A DNA stretch of 40,609 nt from an uncultured Clostridia bacterium (GCA_947630835.1 CANRIZ010000022.1:1-40609); one strand, 5' to 3'. Numbered from the stretch's first letter, positions 1 through 8,362 are shown. Notes: generated by a model from the letters alone, not told the origin. Numbers and translations: made by a program.

Positions 1-70
1 CGGCTTTATTTGTTATACTCTTTTTTATCTGTTTTTCTTTAATTTACCTATTGACTTTACTTAGCAGGTT

Positions 71-1486
71 TTAATTTTTATTTAAAGCAAGCAAAAATTT
101 TTCATATGCTTTTTCAAAAGAAGCGGTATCCTCGGGCAAATACTGCTTTACAGATTCCCGAGCCCTTATTATCGACCTGCCCTCGTCTATATTTTTAATA
201 TCGCCCAACGCGATAAGCTGGAGCATAATATTGCCTATGGCGGTAGCCTCCGCAGGGCCTGCGATAACGGGGATACCGAGGCTGTCCGCCGTCATTTGGC
301 AAAGGAAGCCGTCCTTGACTCCACCGCCGAGCAAGTGCAGAACCTCAAATTTCCTGCCCGTGTTTTCCGAAATCATGTCTAAAGCGTATTTGTACTTCAT
401 CGCAAGGCTTTCATAAATACAGCGCACAAGAGCGCCGTCGCTTTCGGGTACGGGCTGATTGGTATTTTTGCAGTAAGCGCATATTTTTTCGGGCATGGAA
501 CCTGCCGAGGCAAACTCCGGAGCGTCGGGGTCTATAAAGCATAAAAAGGGCTTCTGCGCCCTTGCGAGCGTTTCCATATCGTTATAGGAATAGCTCCTGC
601 CCGCCGCCGTAAAGTTTCTGCGGATTTCCTGTATGAGCCAAAGGCCGCTGATATTTTTAAGATAATTTATCCTGCCGTCTGCGCCGAGTTCGTTTGAAAG
701 CTCGTCGTCCATACTCTTTTTTGTAAGGACCGCCTTATCGCATTCGCAGCCTATGAGCGACCAGGTGCCGCAGGAAAGAAAGGCGCTTGTTTTTTCGCTG
801 TCGGCAGGCATAGCCGCTACGGCGCATTGCGTATCGTGCCCCGCAACTTTGATAAGCCTTATGCCCTCATACTCCCCCGCTGCCGTTGCGGTATCTGCTA
901 ACGCAGGCAATAAAGAAGCGTCAACGCCGGCAAGAGAGGCAACGTCATAATTCCATCCGCCGCTTGCAAAATTATACATTTGCGAGGTTGAAGCTATGGT
1001 TTTCTCGGCGGTTTTCTCGCCGCAAAGAGCCCATATGAACAAATCCGGCATAAAAAGCAAGGTTTTGGCGTTCTTTTTATCCTCCGCCGCAAGCCGGAAA
1101 AGCGTATTTATGGGCATAATCTGATTGCCTGTCGCCCTGTACAAGTCGTAGGGCGATATTTTTTTGAATATTTTTTCGGGCATTCCGTTTGTGCGGCTGT
1201 CGCGGTAATTTCCCGGCAAGCCCAAAAGCCTGTCGTTTTCATCAAGCAGCCCGTAATCAACGCCCCAGGTGTCGAACGCAAGGGAATCTACCCTGCCGCA
1301 CATTTCAATCGTTTTTTTCGCTTCGCCCAAAAGGTACGGAAAATCCCAACACAGACGTCCGGATTCGGTTACCGGTATATTTTCGAACCTATGAACCTCG
1401 CTGTATTCAAGGCTTTTCCCGTCATACGACGCCTTAATCGCCCTGCCGGTTGAAGCTCCGAAATCAAATGCGAGCACCGTACTCAA
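71..1486 (-). CDS. rhaB: FGGY-family sugar kinase, rhamnulokinase (RhaB) type
   Basis: Cytoplasmic ATP-dependent kinase of 471 aa, expected to phosphorylate L-rhamnulose or L-fuculose at C1 before aldol cleavage. The N-terminus has the FGGY phosphate-binding motif (FDFGASTGR, about residue 7), then the RhaB signature DTWGVDYGLLDE and NYRDSRTNGM, and a C-terminal LLGGGVKDGFLCQ motif for ATP binding. Length is normal for the family. The chosen start is TTG at 1486, whose TTGA overlaps the TGA stop of the upstream fucU, with AAAGGGG about 10 nt before it. By sequence it is RhaB-like, but its neighbours are FucU and a fuculose-type aldolase. In gut Clostridia such RhaB-type kinases often serve fucose pathways, so substrate is an inference. 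Confidence 0.88.
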   Translation of the reverse strand: MSTVLAFDFGASTGRAIKASYDGKSLEYSEVHRFENIPVTESGRLCWDFPYLLGEAKKTIEMCGRVDSLAFDTWGVDYGLLDENDRLLGLPGNYRDSRTNGMPEKIFKKISPYDLYRATGNQIMPINTLFRLAAEDKKNAKTLLFMPDLFIWALCGEKTAEKTIASTSQMYNFASGGWNYDVASLAGVDASLLPALADTATAAGEYEGIRLIKVAGHDTQCAVAAMPADSEKTSAFLSCGTWSLIGCECDKAVLTKKSMDDELSNELGADGRINYLKNISGLWLIQEIRRNFTAAGRSYSYNDMETLARAQKPFLCFIDPDAPEFASAGSMPEKICAYCKNTNQPVPESDGALVRCIYESLAMKYKYALDMISENTGRKFEVLHLLGGGVKDGFLCQMTADSLGIPVIAGPAEATAIGNIMLQLIALGDIKNIDEGRSIIRARESVKQYLPEDTASFEKAYEKFLLALNKN

Positions 1487-1923
1487 CCGCTTACAACCCC
1501 TTTCTTTAAAAGGATATTGGCGTAAATTGCCGTCTCGCCCGTCGCAATTATAAGGTAAGCCTTTTTGGCTCTTTCGTAAAATTCAAAGCGTTCGATCATT
1601 TCTACGCCGTGATGCTCGGGTTCGTACTTGTTCAATATTTTTTCGTAAGCTTTCCAAATTTCCGGCTCGGGGCAGGAGTCGCCCTTTACAACCTCCATAT
1701 AGGCAACGGGCTTTTCCACATACCTGTCGAGGGGAATAAGGCTTAAAACCGCGTCCAAAATCTCGAGCGTGCCGTGGCCGTCCGCTCTGATTACCACGGC
1801 GTTTTTGCCGACGCTTTCTCCGGGGAAATTGCCGTCAGCAATAACAAGCTCGTCGCCGTGTCCCATTTCGCAAAGCGCCTTTAAAAGCTCGGGCGAAACT
1901 ATGGGTGAAATTCCTTTAAGCAT
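1483..1923 (-). CDS. fucU: L-fucose mutarotase, RbsD/FucU family
   Basis: A 146-aa cytoplasmic protein of the RbsD/FucU family, which interconverts the alpha and beta anomers of L-fucose (FucU) or ribose (RbsD) so that the isomerase receives its preferred form. The diagnostic N-terminal motif MGHGDELVIADGNFPG (residues about 20-35) carries the conserved His and Asp. FucU rather than RbsD is favoured by length and by the AEKTAIY-like C-terminal stretch (GETAIYANILLKKG) and by the neighbouring aldolase and kinase. Ribosome site CGGAGGG lies 7-8 nt before ATG. It sits 14 bases after the aldolase gene and overlaps the kinase start by 4 bases, so translation of the two is likely coupled. Confidence 0.88.
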   Translation of the reverse strand: MLKGISPIVSPELLKALCEMGHGDELVIADGNFPGESVGKNAVVIRADGHGTLEILDAVLSLIPLDRYVEKPVAYMEVVKGDSCPEPEIWKAYEKILNKYEPEHHGVEMIERFEFYERAKKAYLIIATGETAIYANILLKKGVVSG

Positions 1924-1937
1924 AATTTTACCCTCCG

Positions 1938-2648
1938 TTAATCCTTTTTGTGTAAAATCGGGTCGTCGGGATTAAACGTTTTGTACCCGGGATGTCTGCC
2001 GGTTACACGGTAATAACCCCTAAGGTCGATTAGCTTTTGTATATTCTCCCCGCTTATATCATAGCTTCCGCCGAGTATAACGGCGTTAATGGTGATTTTC
2101 GCCCAAAGCTCAAGGCTTTCCATTCTGTAAAACGCCGTTACAACGTCGCTGCCCACGGCAAGCGCGCCGTGATTTTCAAGCAGCATAACGTCGTGCTCCT
2201 CCAAATACGGCTCTATAGCGTCGGGGACCTCCGAAGTTGACGGAGTGCCGTACGGAGTAAGCGGAACTGCGCCCATAACCGCAACGTCCTCAATCATATT
2301 GTACATATCCATAGCCTTATGCGCCACGGCGAAGCCTGTTGCTCCGGGCGGATGCGCATGGATAACGCTCATAACGTCCTCGCGCTTATCGTAGCATCGC
2401 AGGTGCATTTTTATCTCGCTTGAAGGACGAAGCCCCTGAGCGGCTTCAAGCACGTTCCCCCGAGAGTCGATTCTGATAAGCTTTTCCGCTGTGATAAAAG
2501 ATTTGCTCATACCCGTAGGCGTGGCGAGTATGGTGCCGTCGTCGAGCTTTACGCTGACATTCCCGTCATTGGCGGCAACCCAGCCGAGCTGCCACATTTT
2601 ATGGCAAATATCGCATATCAGCTCTTTTTGTTCTTCAATATTGCTCAT
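1938..2648 (-). CDS. fucA: class II aldolase, L-fuculose-phosphate aldolase type
   Basis: Zinc-dependent class II aldolase/adducin-family enzyme of 236 aa that splits L-fuculose-1-P (or L-rhamnulose-1-P) into dihydroxyacetone phosphate and L-lactaldehyde. Visible motifs are NDGNVSVK for phosphate binding, PSSEIKMH with the catalytic Glu, VIHAHPPG with two zinc-binding His residues, and LLENHGAL with the third His. An open frame continues 40 codons upstream to 2768, but the ATG at 2648 starts the conserved domain and has AAAGGA 8 nt before it; the extra residues look like untranslated leader. First gene of the operon aldolase-fucU-kinase; no isomerase is present in the window, so it must be elsewhere. 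Confidence 0.85.
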   Translation of the reverse strand: MSNIEEQKELICDICHKMWQLGWVAANDGNVSVKLDDGTILATPTGMSKSFITAEKLIRIDSRGNVLEAAQGLRPSSEIKMHLRCYDKREDVMSVIHAHPPGATGFAVAHKAMDMYNMIEDVAVMGAVPLTPYGTPSTSEVPDAIEPYLEEHDVMLLENHGALAVGSDVVTAFYRMESLELWAKITINAVILGGSYDISGENIQKLIDLRGYYRVTGRHPGYKTFNPDDPILHKKD

Positions 2649-2799
2649 AGCCTTAATCCTTTCCGTATCACCTTTATTGACAAATATAAATGCAAGTGAT
2701 ATCCTAATTGTATTATAATGGATAAAGCGATTGATTTCATGGTTAAAAACGCCCGAATTATATGACAAAATTCACTTTTTGCAAAACGGAGAACGGTTT
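2649..2799. promoter_or_regulatory. divergent promoter region between sugar operon and AraC regulator
   Basis: This 151-base AT-rich gap separates two divergent genes. A TATAAT hexamer can be read on both strands at 2712-2719 (sequence ATTATAAT), so it could serve as the -10 of either or both promoters. Neither strand has a good TTGACA at the right distance, which fits promoters that need an activator such as the adjacent AraC protein. TTGACA occurs at about 2677 on the plus strand but without a matching -10. No clear cre or AraC operator could be assigned by eye. Confidence 0.45.
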
Positions 2800-3645
2800 A
2801 TGAATTACAGTCTGCTTCACGAGGACAAAAAAAGGGGAAAATTTGATTTCCCGATAGAATTATACTATGTCGATTCCTCCTATCCGAGGTATCATATGCC
2901 GCTGCATTGGCACCTTGAATACGAGCTTATTTTGGTACTTAGCGGGAAATTCCGCTTGAGCATTGACGGCAAGCAATATTTGCTTGAAGCAGGCGACAGC
3001 GCATGGATTAGCGACGGAGCGATACACGGCGGAGAGCCGGAGGATTGCGTATATGAGTGCGTGGTTTTTGACCTTGCGGCTCTGCTCAGGGACACTCCGC
3101 TATGCACAAAATCCGCCGGTGAATTTTTAACCCGCAGCAATTCATATACGGGAAGGCTTGAAAAGGGCAGCGCGGGCGCAATGCTTGCCGACAAAATTTT
3201 TGAAGTTATGGAAAAGGAGCAAAAGGGCTACGAATGGGTGACTATAGGGCTTCTTTGGCAGCTTATGGGTAATATGCTTAAATCGCACAGCGGCGAAACG
3301 GCGAATTACAGACAAAGCCGTCAGCAGGTTACGAAGCTTAAAGCGGTGCTTTCGTACATAAGGGATAATTACGATACGCAAATCAGTCTTGAAGAGCTTG
3401 CAAAAATTGCGGGGATGTCGCCGAGATATTTTTGCCGAGCATTTTACGCTATGACGGGCAAAACGCCTATCGCCTACCTGAATTATTACAGGGTGGAATG
3501 TGCGGGCGAATTTCTAAAGCTTACCGACAAAACCGTAACCGAAACGGCAATATCCTGCGGCTTCAACGATATGAGTTATTTTTCAAAACAGTTTAAGCGA
3601 TTTAAAAATATGACGCCGTCGCAATACAGAAAGGCGGATAGATAA
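2800..3645 (+). CDS. AraC-family transcriptional regulator
   Basis: A 281-aa sugar-responsive regulator. The N-terminal half is a cupin AraC-binding domain (HWHLEYELILVLSG and the following beta strands, residues about 25-105). The C-terminal about 100 residues carry the two helix-turn-helix units of AraC/XylS (LEELAKIAGMSPRYFCRAF and ETAISCGFNDMSYFSKQFK), ending with the family signature MTPSQYR. The frame is open from 2731, but ATG at 2800 has GGAG 8 nt upstream and starts before the cupin, so it is preferred. It is divergent from the fucose/rhamnose operon and probably activates it in response to the sugar; this is inferred from position. After the stop, GGAGG at 3652 precedes a three-codon ATG-AGA-AAT-TAA unit, probably noise. 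Confidence 0.88.
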   Translation: MNYSLLHEDKKRGKFDFPIELYYVDSSYPRYHMPLHWHLEYELILVLSGKFRLSIDGKQYLLEAGDSAWISDGAIHGGEPEDCVYECVVFDLAALLRDTPLCTKSAGEFLTRSNSYTGRLEKGSAGAMLADKIFEVMEKEQKGYEWVTIGLLWQLMGNMLKSHSGETANYRQSRQQVTKLKAVLSYIRDNYDTQISLEELAKIAGMSPRYFCRAFYAMTGKTPIAYLNYYRVECAGEFLKLTDKTVTETAISCGFNDMSYFSKQFKRFKNMTPSQYRKADR

Positions 3646-3706
3646 TATCCGGAGGACAAAGTTATGAGAAATTAAAGCCGAAGTATGCAATAATTTTAAC
3701 CGAAAC

Positions 3707-3750
3707 AACTGCCCGATATTCGTTTTTTCGGATATCGGGCGGTTTTAATT
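3707..3750 (+). terminator. intrinsic terminator of the AraC gene
   Basis: An inverted repeat, AACTGCCCGATAT with its partner ATATCGGGCGGTT (one G-T wobble), forms a stem of 13 pairs around a T-rich loop, and is followed by TTTTAATTT. It lies 60 bases after the AraC stop codon. Confidence 0.85.
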
Positions 3751-3852
3751 TGTTGCGATAAGTAACAATTTCGGCTCAAAAATTGTAAACAAGCCCAAAA
3801 AGCGGAAATAAAATGAAAAAATTTTTCCTTGATTCTACGCGGTTTTCGGGGT

Positions 3853-3892
3853 GCTACAGGTTGTAGCGGAAAATTAAATAACTTGTAGCAGA
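3853..3892 (+). promoter_or_regulatory. TTGTAGC repeats, candidate operator
   Basis: TTGTAGCGGA (3861-3870) and TTGTAGCAGA (3883-3892) are direct repeats whose starts are 22 bases apart, about two helix turns. The first overlaps a perfect small hairpin GCTACA-GGT-TGTAGC (3853-3867). The second abuts the -35 box of the promoter of the large secreted protein. Position and phasing suggest a binding site for an unknown regulator. Confidence 0.4.
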
Positions 3893-3921
3893 TTGCATTT
3901 TTATTTCTAATTTTATATAAT
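3893..3921 (+). promoter_or_regulatory. sigma-A-type promoter of the LRR-dockerin gene
   Basis: TTGCAT (3893-3898) and a perfect TATAAT (3916-3921) are separated by exactly 17 bases. The start codon is 123 bases downstream of the -10 box, leaving a leader of roughly 115 nt that can fold. Confidence 0.75.
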
Positions 3922-3932
3922 ATTGTAAATTG

Positions 3933-4008
3933 AGATTGCGGGGGTAAGATTTGAATTTCGCAAGGTCGAAGCTTACCGAGGAAAATCAAAATTTTACCGA
4001 AGCAATCT
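3933..4008 (+). promoter_or_regulatory. structured 5' leader RNA of unknown class
   Basis: The transcript leader can fold into a closed three-way junction. The outer stem AGATTGC (3933-3939) pairs with GCAATCT (4002-4008). Stem two GGTAAG (3943-3948) pairs with CTTACC (3972-3977) and has an inner TTCG/CGAA helix. Stem three pairs AAAAT with ATTTT around CAAA (about 3982-3996). I cannot match it to a known riboswitch class. It could affect mRNA stability or bind a ligand. Confidence 0.45.
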
Positions 4009-4043
4009 TAAAATAAAAAAACAATAAGAAAAGAGGATGCGTT

Positions 4044-6836
4044 ATGCAAAAAATTACTAAGCAGAAGTCGGCTGTTACCCGTCGAAAAATTTTGTCATTG
4101 TTTTTGTCATTGGCGATGATATTGACGGCTCTGCCCTTGGCAGGGGTTACTGCGTTTGCAGCGACAAGCGGAGATTTTGAGTATACTATACTCGAAGACG
4201 GCTCAGCGGAAATTACGGATTATACCGGTAGTGCGGAAACGCTTGAAATTCCCTCAAAGCTTGACGGATATACTGTTACAAGCATAGGATATGAGGCATT
4301 TGCATATTGCGACTTAACAAGCGTAACGATACCGGAAAGTGTTACAAGCATAGGCAGAAGTGCATTTTGGGATTGCAACAGATTAACAAGCATAACAATA
4401 GGTAATGGCGTTACAAGCATAGGTAATGAAGCATTTAAATATTGCTACAGCTTGATAAGCATAACAATCCCCGACAGCGTTACAAGCTTGGGTTGGTATG
4501 CATTTGAATATTGCGACAGCTTAACAAACGTAACGATGGGCAACGGCGTAACAAGCATAGGCGGGTCCGCGTTTGCAAATTGCGACAGCTTAACAAACGT
4601 AACAATACCCAACAGCGTTACAAACATAGACGAGTATGCATTTAGCAATTGTAAAAGCTTAACAAGCATAACAATACCCAATAGCGTAACAAGCATAGGT
4701 AAGAGAGCATTTGCATATTGCGACAGCTTAACGGAAATAAAGGTTGACGTAAACAATAAAAACTATACTTCACAGGACGGAGTATTATTTGATAAAAATA
4801 TAACAGAAATTATACAATATCCTATAGGAAACGAAAGAACATCATATGATATTCCAAACAGTGTTACAAGCATAGTTGAGTATGCATTTGATTATTGCAA
4901 TTTAACAAGTATAACAATACCCGACAGTGTTACAAGCATAGGCGAGGGCGCATTTTGGTATTGCGACAGTTTGACAAGCATAACCATACCCGACAGCGTT
5001 ACAAGCATAGGTGAGGACGCATTTTATAGTTGCGAAATGTTAACGGAAATAAGGGTTGATACAAACAATAAAAACTATTCTTCACAGGACGGAGTATTAT
5101 TTAATAAGAATAAGACAGAGCTTATACAATATCCTATAGGAAACGAAAGAACATCATATGATATTCCCAAAAGTGTTACAAGTATAGGTGATTGGGCATT
5201 TCATTCTTGCGAAAACTTAACAAGCGTAACAATACCAAACAGCGTCACAAGCATAGGCGAGTATGCGTTTTCTGATACCGGATATTCCAATAACCCGTCA
5301 AATTGGGAAAACGGTGTTCTCTATATAGATAACTGTTTAATAGAAGCAGAGAACGATGAAATCCCTGAAAATTATACAATAAATAATGGAACAAGAGTTA
5401 TTGCGGACGAAGCATTTGGCTGGTGCGTCAGCTTAATAAGCATAACAATCCCCGACAGCGTTACAAGCATAGGTGAGGACGCATTTCATAGTTGCGTCAG
5501 CTTAATAAGCATAACAATCCCCGACAGCGTTACAAGCATAGGTGAGGACGCATTTCATAGTTGCGTCAGCTTAATAAGCATAACAATCCCCGACAGCGTT
5601 ACAAGTATAGGTAATGGTGCATTTTGGGATTGCGAAAACTTAACAAGTGTAACAATCGGTGACAGCGTTACAAGCATAGGCAATTATGCATTTGAAAAAT
5701 GCAACAGCTTAACAAGCATAACAATACCCGACAGTGTTACAAGTATAGGCGAAAGGGCATTTACCGGCACAGGATATTATAATAACGCTTCAAACTGGAA
5801 AAACGGAGTGCTTTATATAGACAACTGTTTAATAGAAGCAAATAGCTATGAAATCCCTCAAAATTATACAATTAATGAGGAAACAAGAGTTATTGCAGGG
5901 GGTGCATTTGAATTTTGCAGCAGCTTAACCGATATTTATATATTAAACAAGAATTGTAATATTGTTTTACCGGAATATCCGGAATATAGCAATACAATAC
6001 CTACTGAAACCACAATCCACGGTTATGCAGGTTCAACCGCCGAAAGCTATGCAAAGGAACACGGCAATAAGTTTGATATGATATGCGATCATTCAAATAT
6101 GAAAAAGGTTGAAGCAAAGGCGGCTACCTGCACCGAGGACGGCAATATTGAATACTACCATTGCTCCGATTGCAACAAGAATTTCAAGGACATAAACGGC
6201 AACGAAGAAGTTACCGATGTTGTTGTTAAGGCAACAGGTCACAATATGGCACAAGTAGCCGCAAAGGCGGCTACCTGCACCGAAGACGGCAATATTGAAT
6301 ACTACCATTGCCCGGACTGCAACAAGAACTTTAAGGACAAAGACGGCAAGGAAGAGGTTGCAGACGTTGTAGTTAAGGCAACAGGTCACAATATGGCACA
6401 AGTAGCCGCAAAGGCGGCTACCTGCACCGAGGACGGCAATATTGAATACTATCATTGCCCTGACTGCAACAAGAACTTCAAGGATATAAACGGCAACGAA
6501 GAAGTTACCGATGTTGTTGTAAAAGCAACGGGACACAAATATGAGGACGGCGTATGCACCGTTTGCGGTGAGAAAGAACCTGTTAATCCGAGTGACCCGA
6601 CAAACCCCGATTCTCCCAAACCGAGCGGCGAAGTAAGCGGCGACGGCAAGTTATCAACCGTAGACGCTAAATGGATTTTGCAAAACATAGCAAAGTCAAG
6701 GGATTTCAGCGACGAGCAATTCAGAGCCGCCGACCTCAACGGCGACGGGAAATTGTCCGTAGTAGACGTTAAATGGGTACTCCAGATAGTTGCCGGTATG
6801 CGTGACGCAGAAACATTGGAGTTAATAACCAAATAA
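4044..6836 (+). CDS. secreted BspA-like leucine-rich-repeat protein with C-terminal dockerin
   Basis: A 930-aa exported protein. Residues 1-40 are a signal peptide (KRR-type charged start, hydrophobic LFLSLAMILTALPLAG, cleavage near AFA-A). Residues about 45-660 are some twenty 23-residue LRR_5 (BspA/TpLRR) repeats of the form LTSITIPDSVTSIGxxAFxxC, interrupted by longer insertions starting with NGVLYIDNCLIEA. Residues 691-837 are three near-identical 49-residue repeats with four Cys each (CTEDG...YYHC..C). Residues about 861-922 form a type I dockerin with two calcium loops (SGDGKLSTVDAKWIL and NGDGKLSVVDVKWVL). A dockerin docks proteins onto cohesin scaffolds, so the protein is probably displayed on a cellulosome-like complex as an adhesin or binder; BspA repeats have no enzymatic role. 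The ribosome site is AGAGGA, 6 nt before ATG. Single-gene unit. Confidence 0.9.
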   Translation: MQKITKQKSAVTRRKILSLFLSLAMILTALPLAGVTAFAATSGDFEYTILEDGSAEITDYTGSAETLEIPSKLDGYTVTSIGYEAFAYCDLTSVTIPESVTSIGRSAFWDCNRLTSITIGNGVTSIGNEAFKYCYSLISITIPDSVTSLGWYAFEYCDSLTNVTMGNGVTSIGGSAFANCDSLTNVTIPNSVTNIDEYAFSNCKSLTSITIPNSVTSIGKRAFAYCDSLTEIKVDVNNKNYTSQDGVLFDKNITEIIQYPIGNERTSYDIPNSVTSIVEYAFDYCNLTSITIPDSVTSIGEGAFWYCDSLTSITIPDSVTSIGEDAFYSCEMLTEIRVDTNNKNYSSQDGVLFNKNKTELIQYPIGNERTSYDIPKSVTSIGDWAFHSCENLTSVTIPNSVTSIGEYAFSDTGYSNNPSNWENGVLYIDNCLIEAENDEIPENYTINNGTRVIADEAFGWCVSLISITIPDSVTSIGEDAFHSCVSLISITIPDSVTSIGEDAFHSCVSLISITIPDSVTSIGNGAFWDCENLTSVTIGDSVTSIGNYAFEKCNSLTSITIPDSVTSIGERAFTGTGYYNNASNWKNGVLYIDNCLIEANSYEIPQNYTINEETRVIAGGAFEFCSSLTDIYILNKNCNIVLPEYPEYSNTIPTETTIHGYAGSTAESYAKEHGNKFDMICDHSNMKKVEAKAATCTEDGNIEYYHCSDCNKNFKDINGNEEVTDVVVKATGHNMAQVAAKAATCTEDGNIEYYHCPDCNKNFKDKDGKEEVADVVVKATGHNMAQVAAKAATCTEDGNIEYYHCPDCNKNFKDINGNEEVTDVVVKATGHKYEDGVCTVCGEKEPVNPSDPTNPDSPKPSGEVSGDGKLSTVDAKWILQNIAKSRDFSDEQFRAADLNGDGKLSVVDVKWVLQIVAGMRDAETLELITK
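5433..5605 (+). repeat. exact 69-bp tandem repeat inside the LRR region
   Basis: Units 5433-5501 and 5502-5570 are identical over 69 bases (23 codons, one LRR), and a third copy starting at 5571 is the same for about 35 bases before diverging. Exact identity at DNA level implies recent duplication and likely copy-number variation by slippage or recombination, always in frame. Confidence 0.9.
6114..6554 (+). repeat. three 147-bp tandem units encoding the Cys-containing repeats
   Basis: Units begin at 6114, 6261 and 6408, each 147 bases (49 codons), starting GCAAAGGCGGCTACCTG. The DNA is almost identical between units, again pointing to recent expansion. Confidence 0.9.
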
Positions 6837-6920
6837 TTAAAAGTATTTACAAAAAGTTAAAGTTCAAAAGTTTAAAGTTAAAGCGAAAAGTTACAATAGG
6901 TAACAAATAAAGCAAAATTA

Positions 6921-6960
6921 AGCGGTTATACCGAGGTGAAATTCGGTATAACCGCTTTTG
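6921..6960 (+). terminator. strong intrinsic terminator after the LRR-dockerin gene
   Basis: AGCGGTTATACCGA (6921-6934) pairs with TCGGTATAACCGCT (6943-6956) around a short loop, followed by TTTTG. The reverse strand also ends in a short T-rich stretch, so it may act both ways between this gene and the converging polysaccharide operon. Confidence 0.88.
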
Positions 6961-6980
6961 TAATATATTAAAAGGGATTT

Positions 6981-7043
6981 CGCAGTCTGCGGACTGCGAC
7001 GAGGGCTTTGCCCCTCGACCCCACCGACTTTTGTAAAAGTCGG
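6981..7043. repeat. intergenic element of three consecutive hairpins
   Basis: Three perfect or near-perfect hairpins follow each other: CGCAGTC/GACTGCG (6981-6998), CGAGGG/CCCTCG (7000-7017) and CCGACTTTT/AAAAGTCGG (7024-7043). It is GC-rich against its surroundings and is followed by a direct repeat TTTGACCGTYGC (about 7051 and 7085). This looks like a REP/MITE-type dispersed intergenic element, but no second copy is in the window. It may also end transcripts of the minus-strand operon. Confidence 0.55.
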
Positions 7044-7120
7044 GGAAAACTTTGACCGTCGCACTCTGCAAATTTAAGTGGGGATTTGACCGTTGCCCGC
7101 GGAAAGCCTTATCGAAACCT

Positions 7121-8305
7121 TTATTGTTTATTTTTATTATTTAATCCGAGTCTTTTAAGAATCTCATTCATTTCGGAATTTTCGTTCTCTTTAAGGCTTT
7201 GAAGCTCCCAGACCGTTCTGTTCATTCTTCCGCTTGTTATCATTTTAATCCAGCGCCGCACCTGCATTATCGGCATAAGCCATTTATGCTTTTTTAACAC
7301 GGGATATATATTTTTAAGCTGTGCAAACGGCAGAAACAAGCGGTGAAATATATATTGAAGCCTCCCGCCGCCCTGATTTTTCTGCACGGCTACCATATTT
7401 TCTATTGAGCCGTACATTCCGCCGTTGAGCAAATATCTTTCCAAAGCTTCGGTAAATTCGTTCTCTTTCGCGGAGCCGAACCAAACCTCCGAAAGCTCCT
7501 CGCATGCCTCGGCAAATTTCAGCAAGCCGCCCTCGTTAAGTATTTTTTCCCGTTTTTCACGTTCAAAATCTATCCTATGGTTTAAAATCCAAAGGTCGAT
7601 AAACGGACGTATTCCGCAGCCGCCGTTTTCAAAATGCTTCGCCATATGCGCTATATGGTAAAAATAGAACATTTCATCAGACATAGCGTAGCAAAAGCCG
7701 TTTCCCTGCGGCGACGAATTTTCCCACACGTTTAACAAAACCTCGGAGGATTTTGCCGCCCTGTCCGCCTCTATAAGCTCATAATGAATTTCCGTATGAA
7801 TATTGCCCGGCGAGCTCAACGAAATATCGTGCGCAGTTCCGCCCGTAAGCGTATAATTAAGTTTTTCCGTAAGCGTTTTTTTCGCCCGTTCCACATCCTG
7901 CGCCCTTACGAGTATATCCGTGTCGCTGCTCGTTCTCATCCAAGCTTCCCTGTAATATCCGCGCAAAACCGTTCCTTTAAGCGGGATATAAGGTATTTGC
8001 TCCTCGTCGAACGCCTTTCCTATACGCTTGTACTCGTAATCCATTTGCTCGCAAAGTGAAGCCGCCAAATACAGCGATTTTTTGAAGGAAGCTTCAAGCT
8101 CGCCGTCGATTTCTGTTTTGCCGTCGTTAAGCAGCGCAACCGCCGCAATTTGCGCTATATTGTACTTCTTTGTAAATTTATACACCGCTTTAAGAGTCTG
8201 CGGCGATAGTTTTTCCCTGCACTCATCCGAAATTGCCTCGCCGCATATCGCCGCGCGGAGTATAGGCTGCGTTATATTCCATATTTCGGATAAAACCTGC
8301 TCCAT
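7121..8305 (-). CDS. nucleotidyltransferase-like protein (PF14907 type)
   Basis: A 394-aa protein of the uncharacterised nucleotidyltransferase family often found in polysaccharide loci. The middle carries the family core: IPYIPLKGTVLRGYYREAW (about residue 109) followed by RTSSDTDILV with the two Asp residues expected to bind metal, then the HTEIHYEL segment. The substrate is unknown; relatives occur next to capsule and glycopeptide genes. Start ATG has AGGAG 6 nt upstream. It is the last gene of the minus-strand operon, 57 bases after the flippase. Confidence 0.72.
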   Translation of the reverse strand: MEQVLSEIWNITQPILRAAICGEAISDECREKLSPQTLKAVYKFTKKYNIAQIAAVALLNDGKTEIDGELEASFKKSLYLAASLCEQMDYEYKRIGKAFDEEQIPYIPLKGTVLRGYYREAWMRTSSDTDILVRAQDVERAKKTLTEKLNYTLTGGTAHDISLSSPGNIHTEIHYELIEADRAAKSSEVLLNVWENSSPQGNGFCYAMSDEMFYFYHIAHMAKHFENGGCGIRPFIDLWILNHRIDFEREKREKILNEGGLLKFAEACEELSEVWFGSAKENEFTEALERYLLNGGMYGSIENMVAVQKNQGGGRLQYIFHRLFLPFAQLKNIYPVLKKHKWLMPIMQVRRWIKMITSGRMNRTVWELQSLKENENSEMNEILKRLGLNNKNKQ

Positions 8306-8362
8306 TTCTTTCTCCTGTTTTCTTAAAATAAATCAAAACCGACAGCTTTAATACCGATAATA

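Noticed and set aside
3652-3675. Three-codon ORF with a good GGAGG after the AraC gene
   Set aside because: Too short to support a function and followed directly by the AraC terminator.
5433-6554. CRISPR-like repeats
   Set aside because: The repeats are contiguous in-frame protein repeats with no unique spacers.
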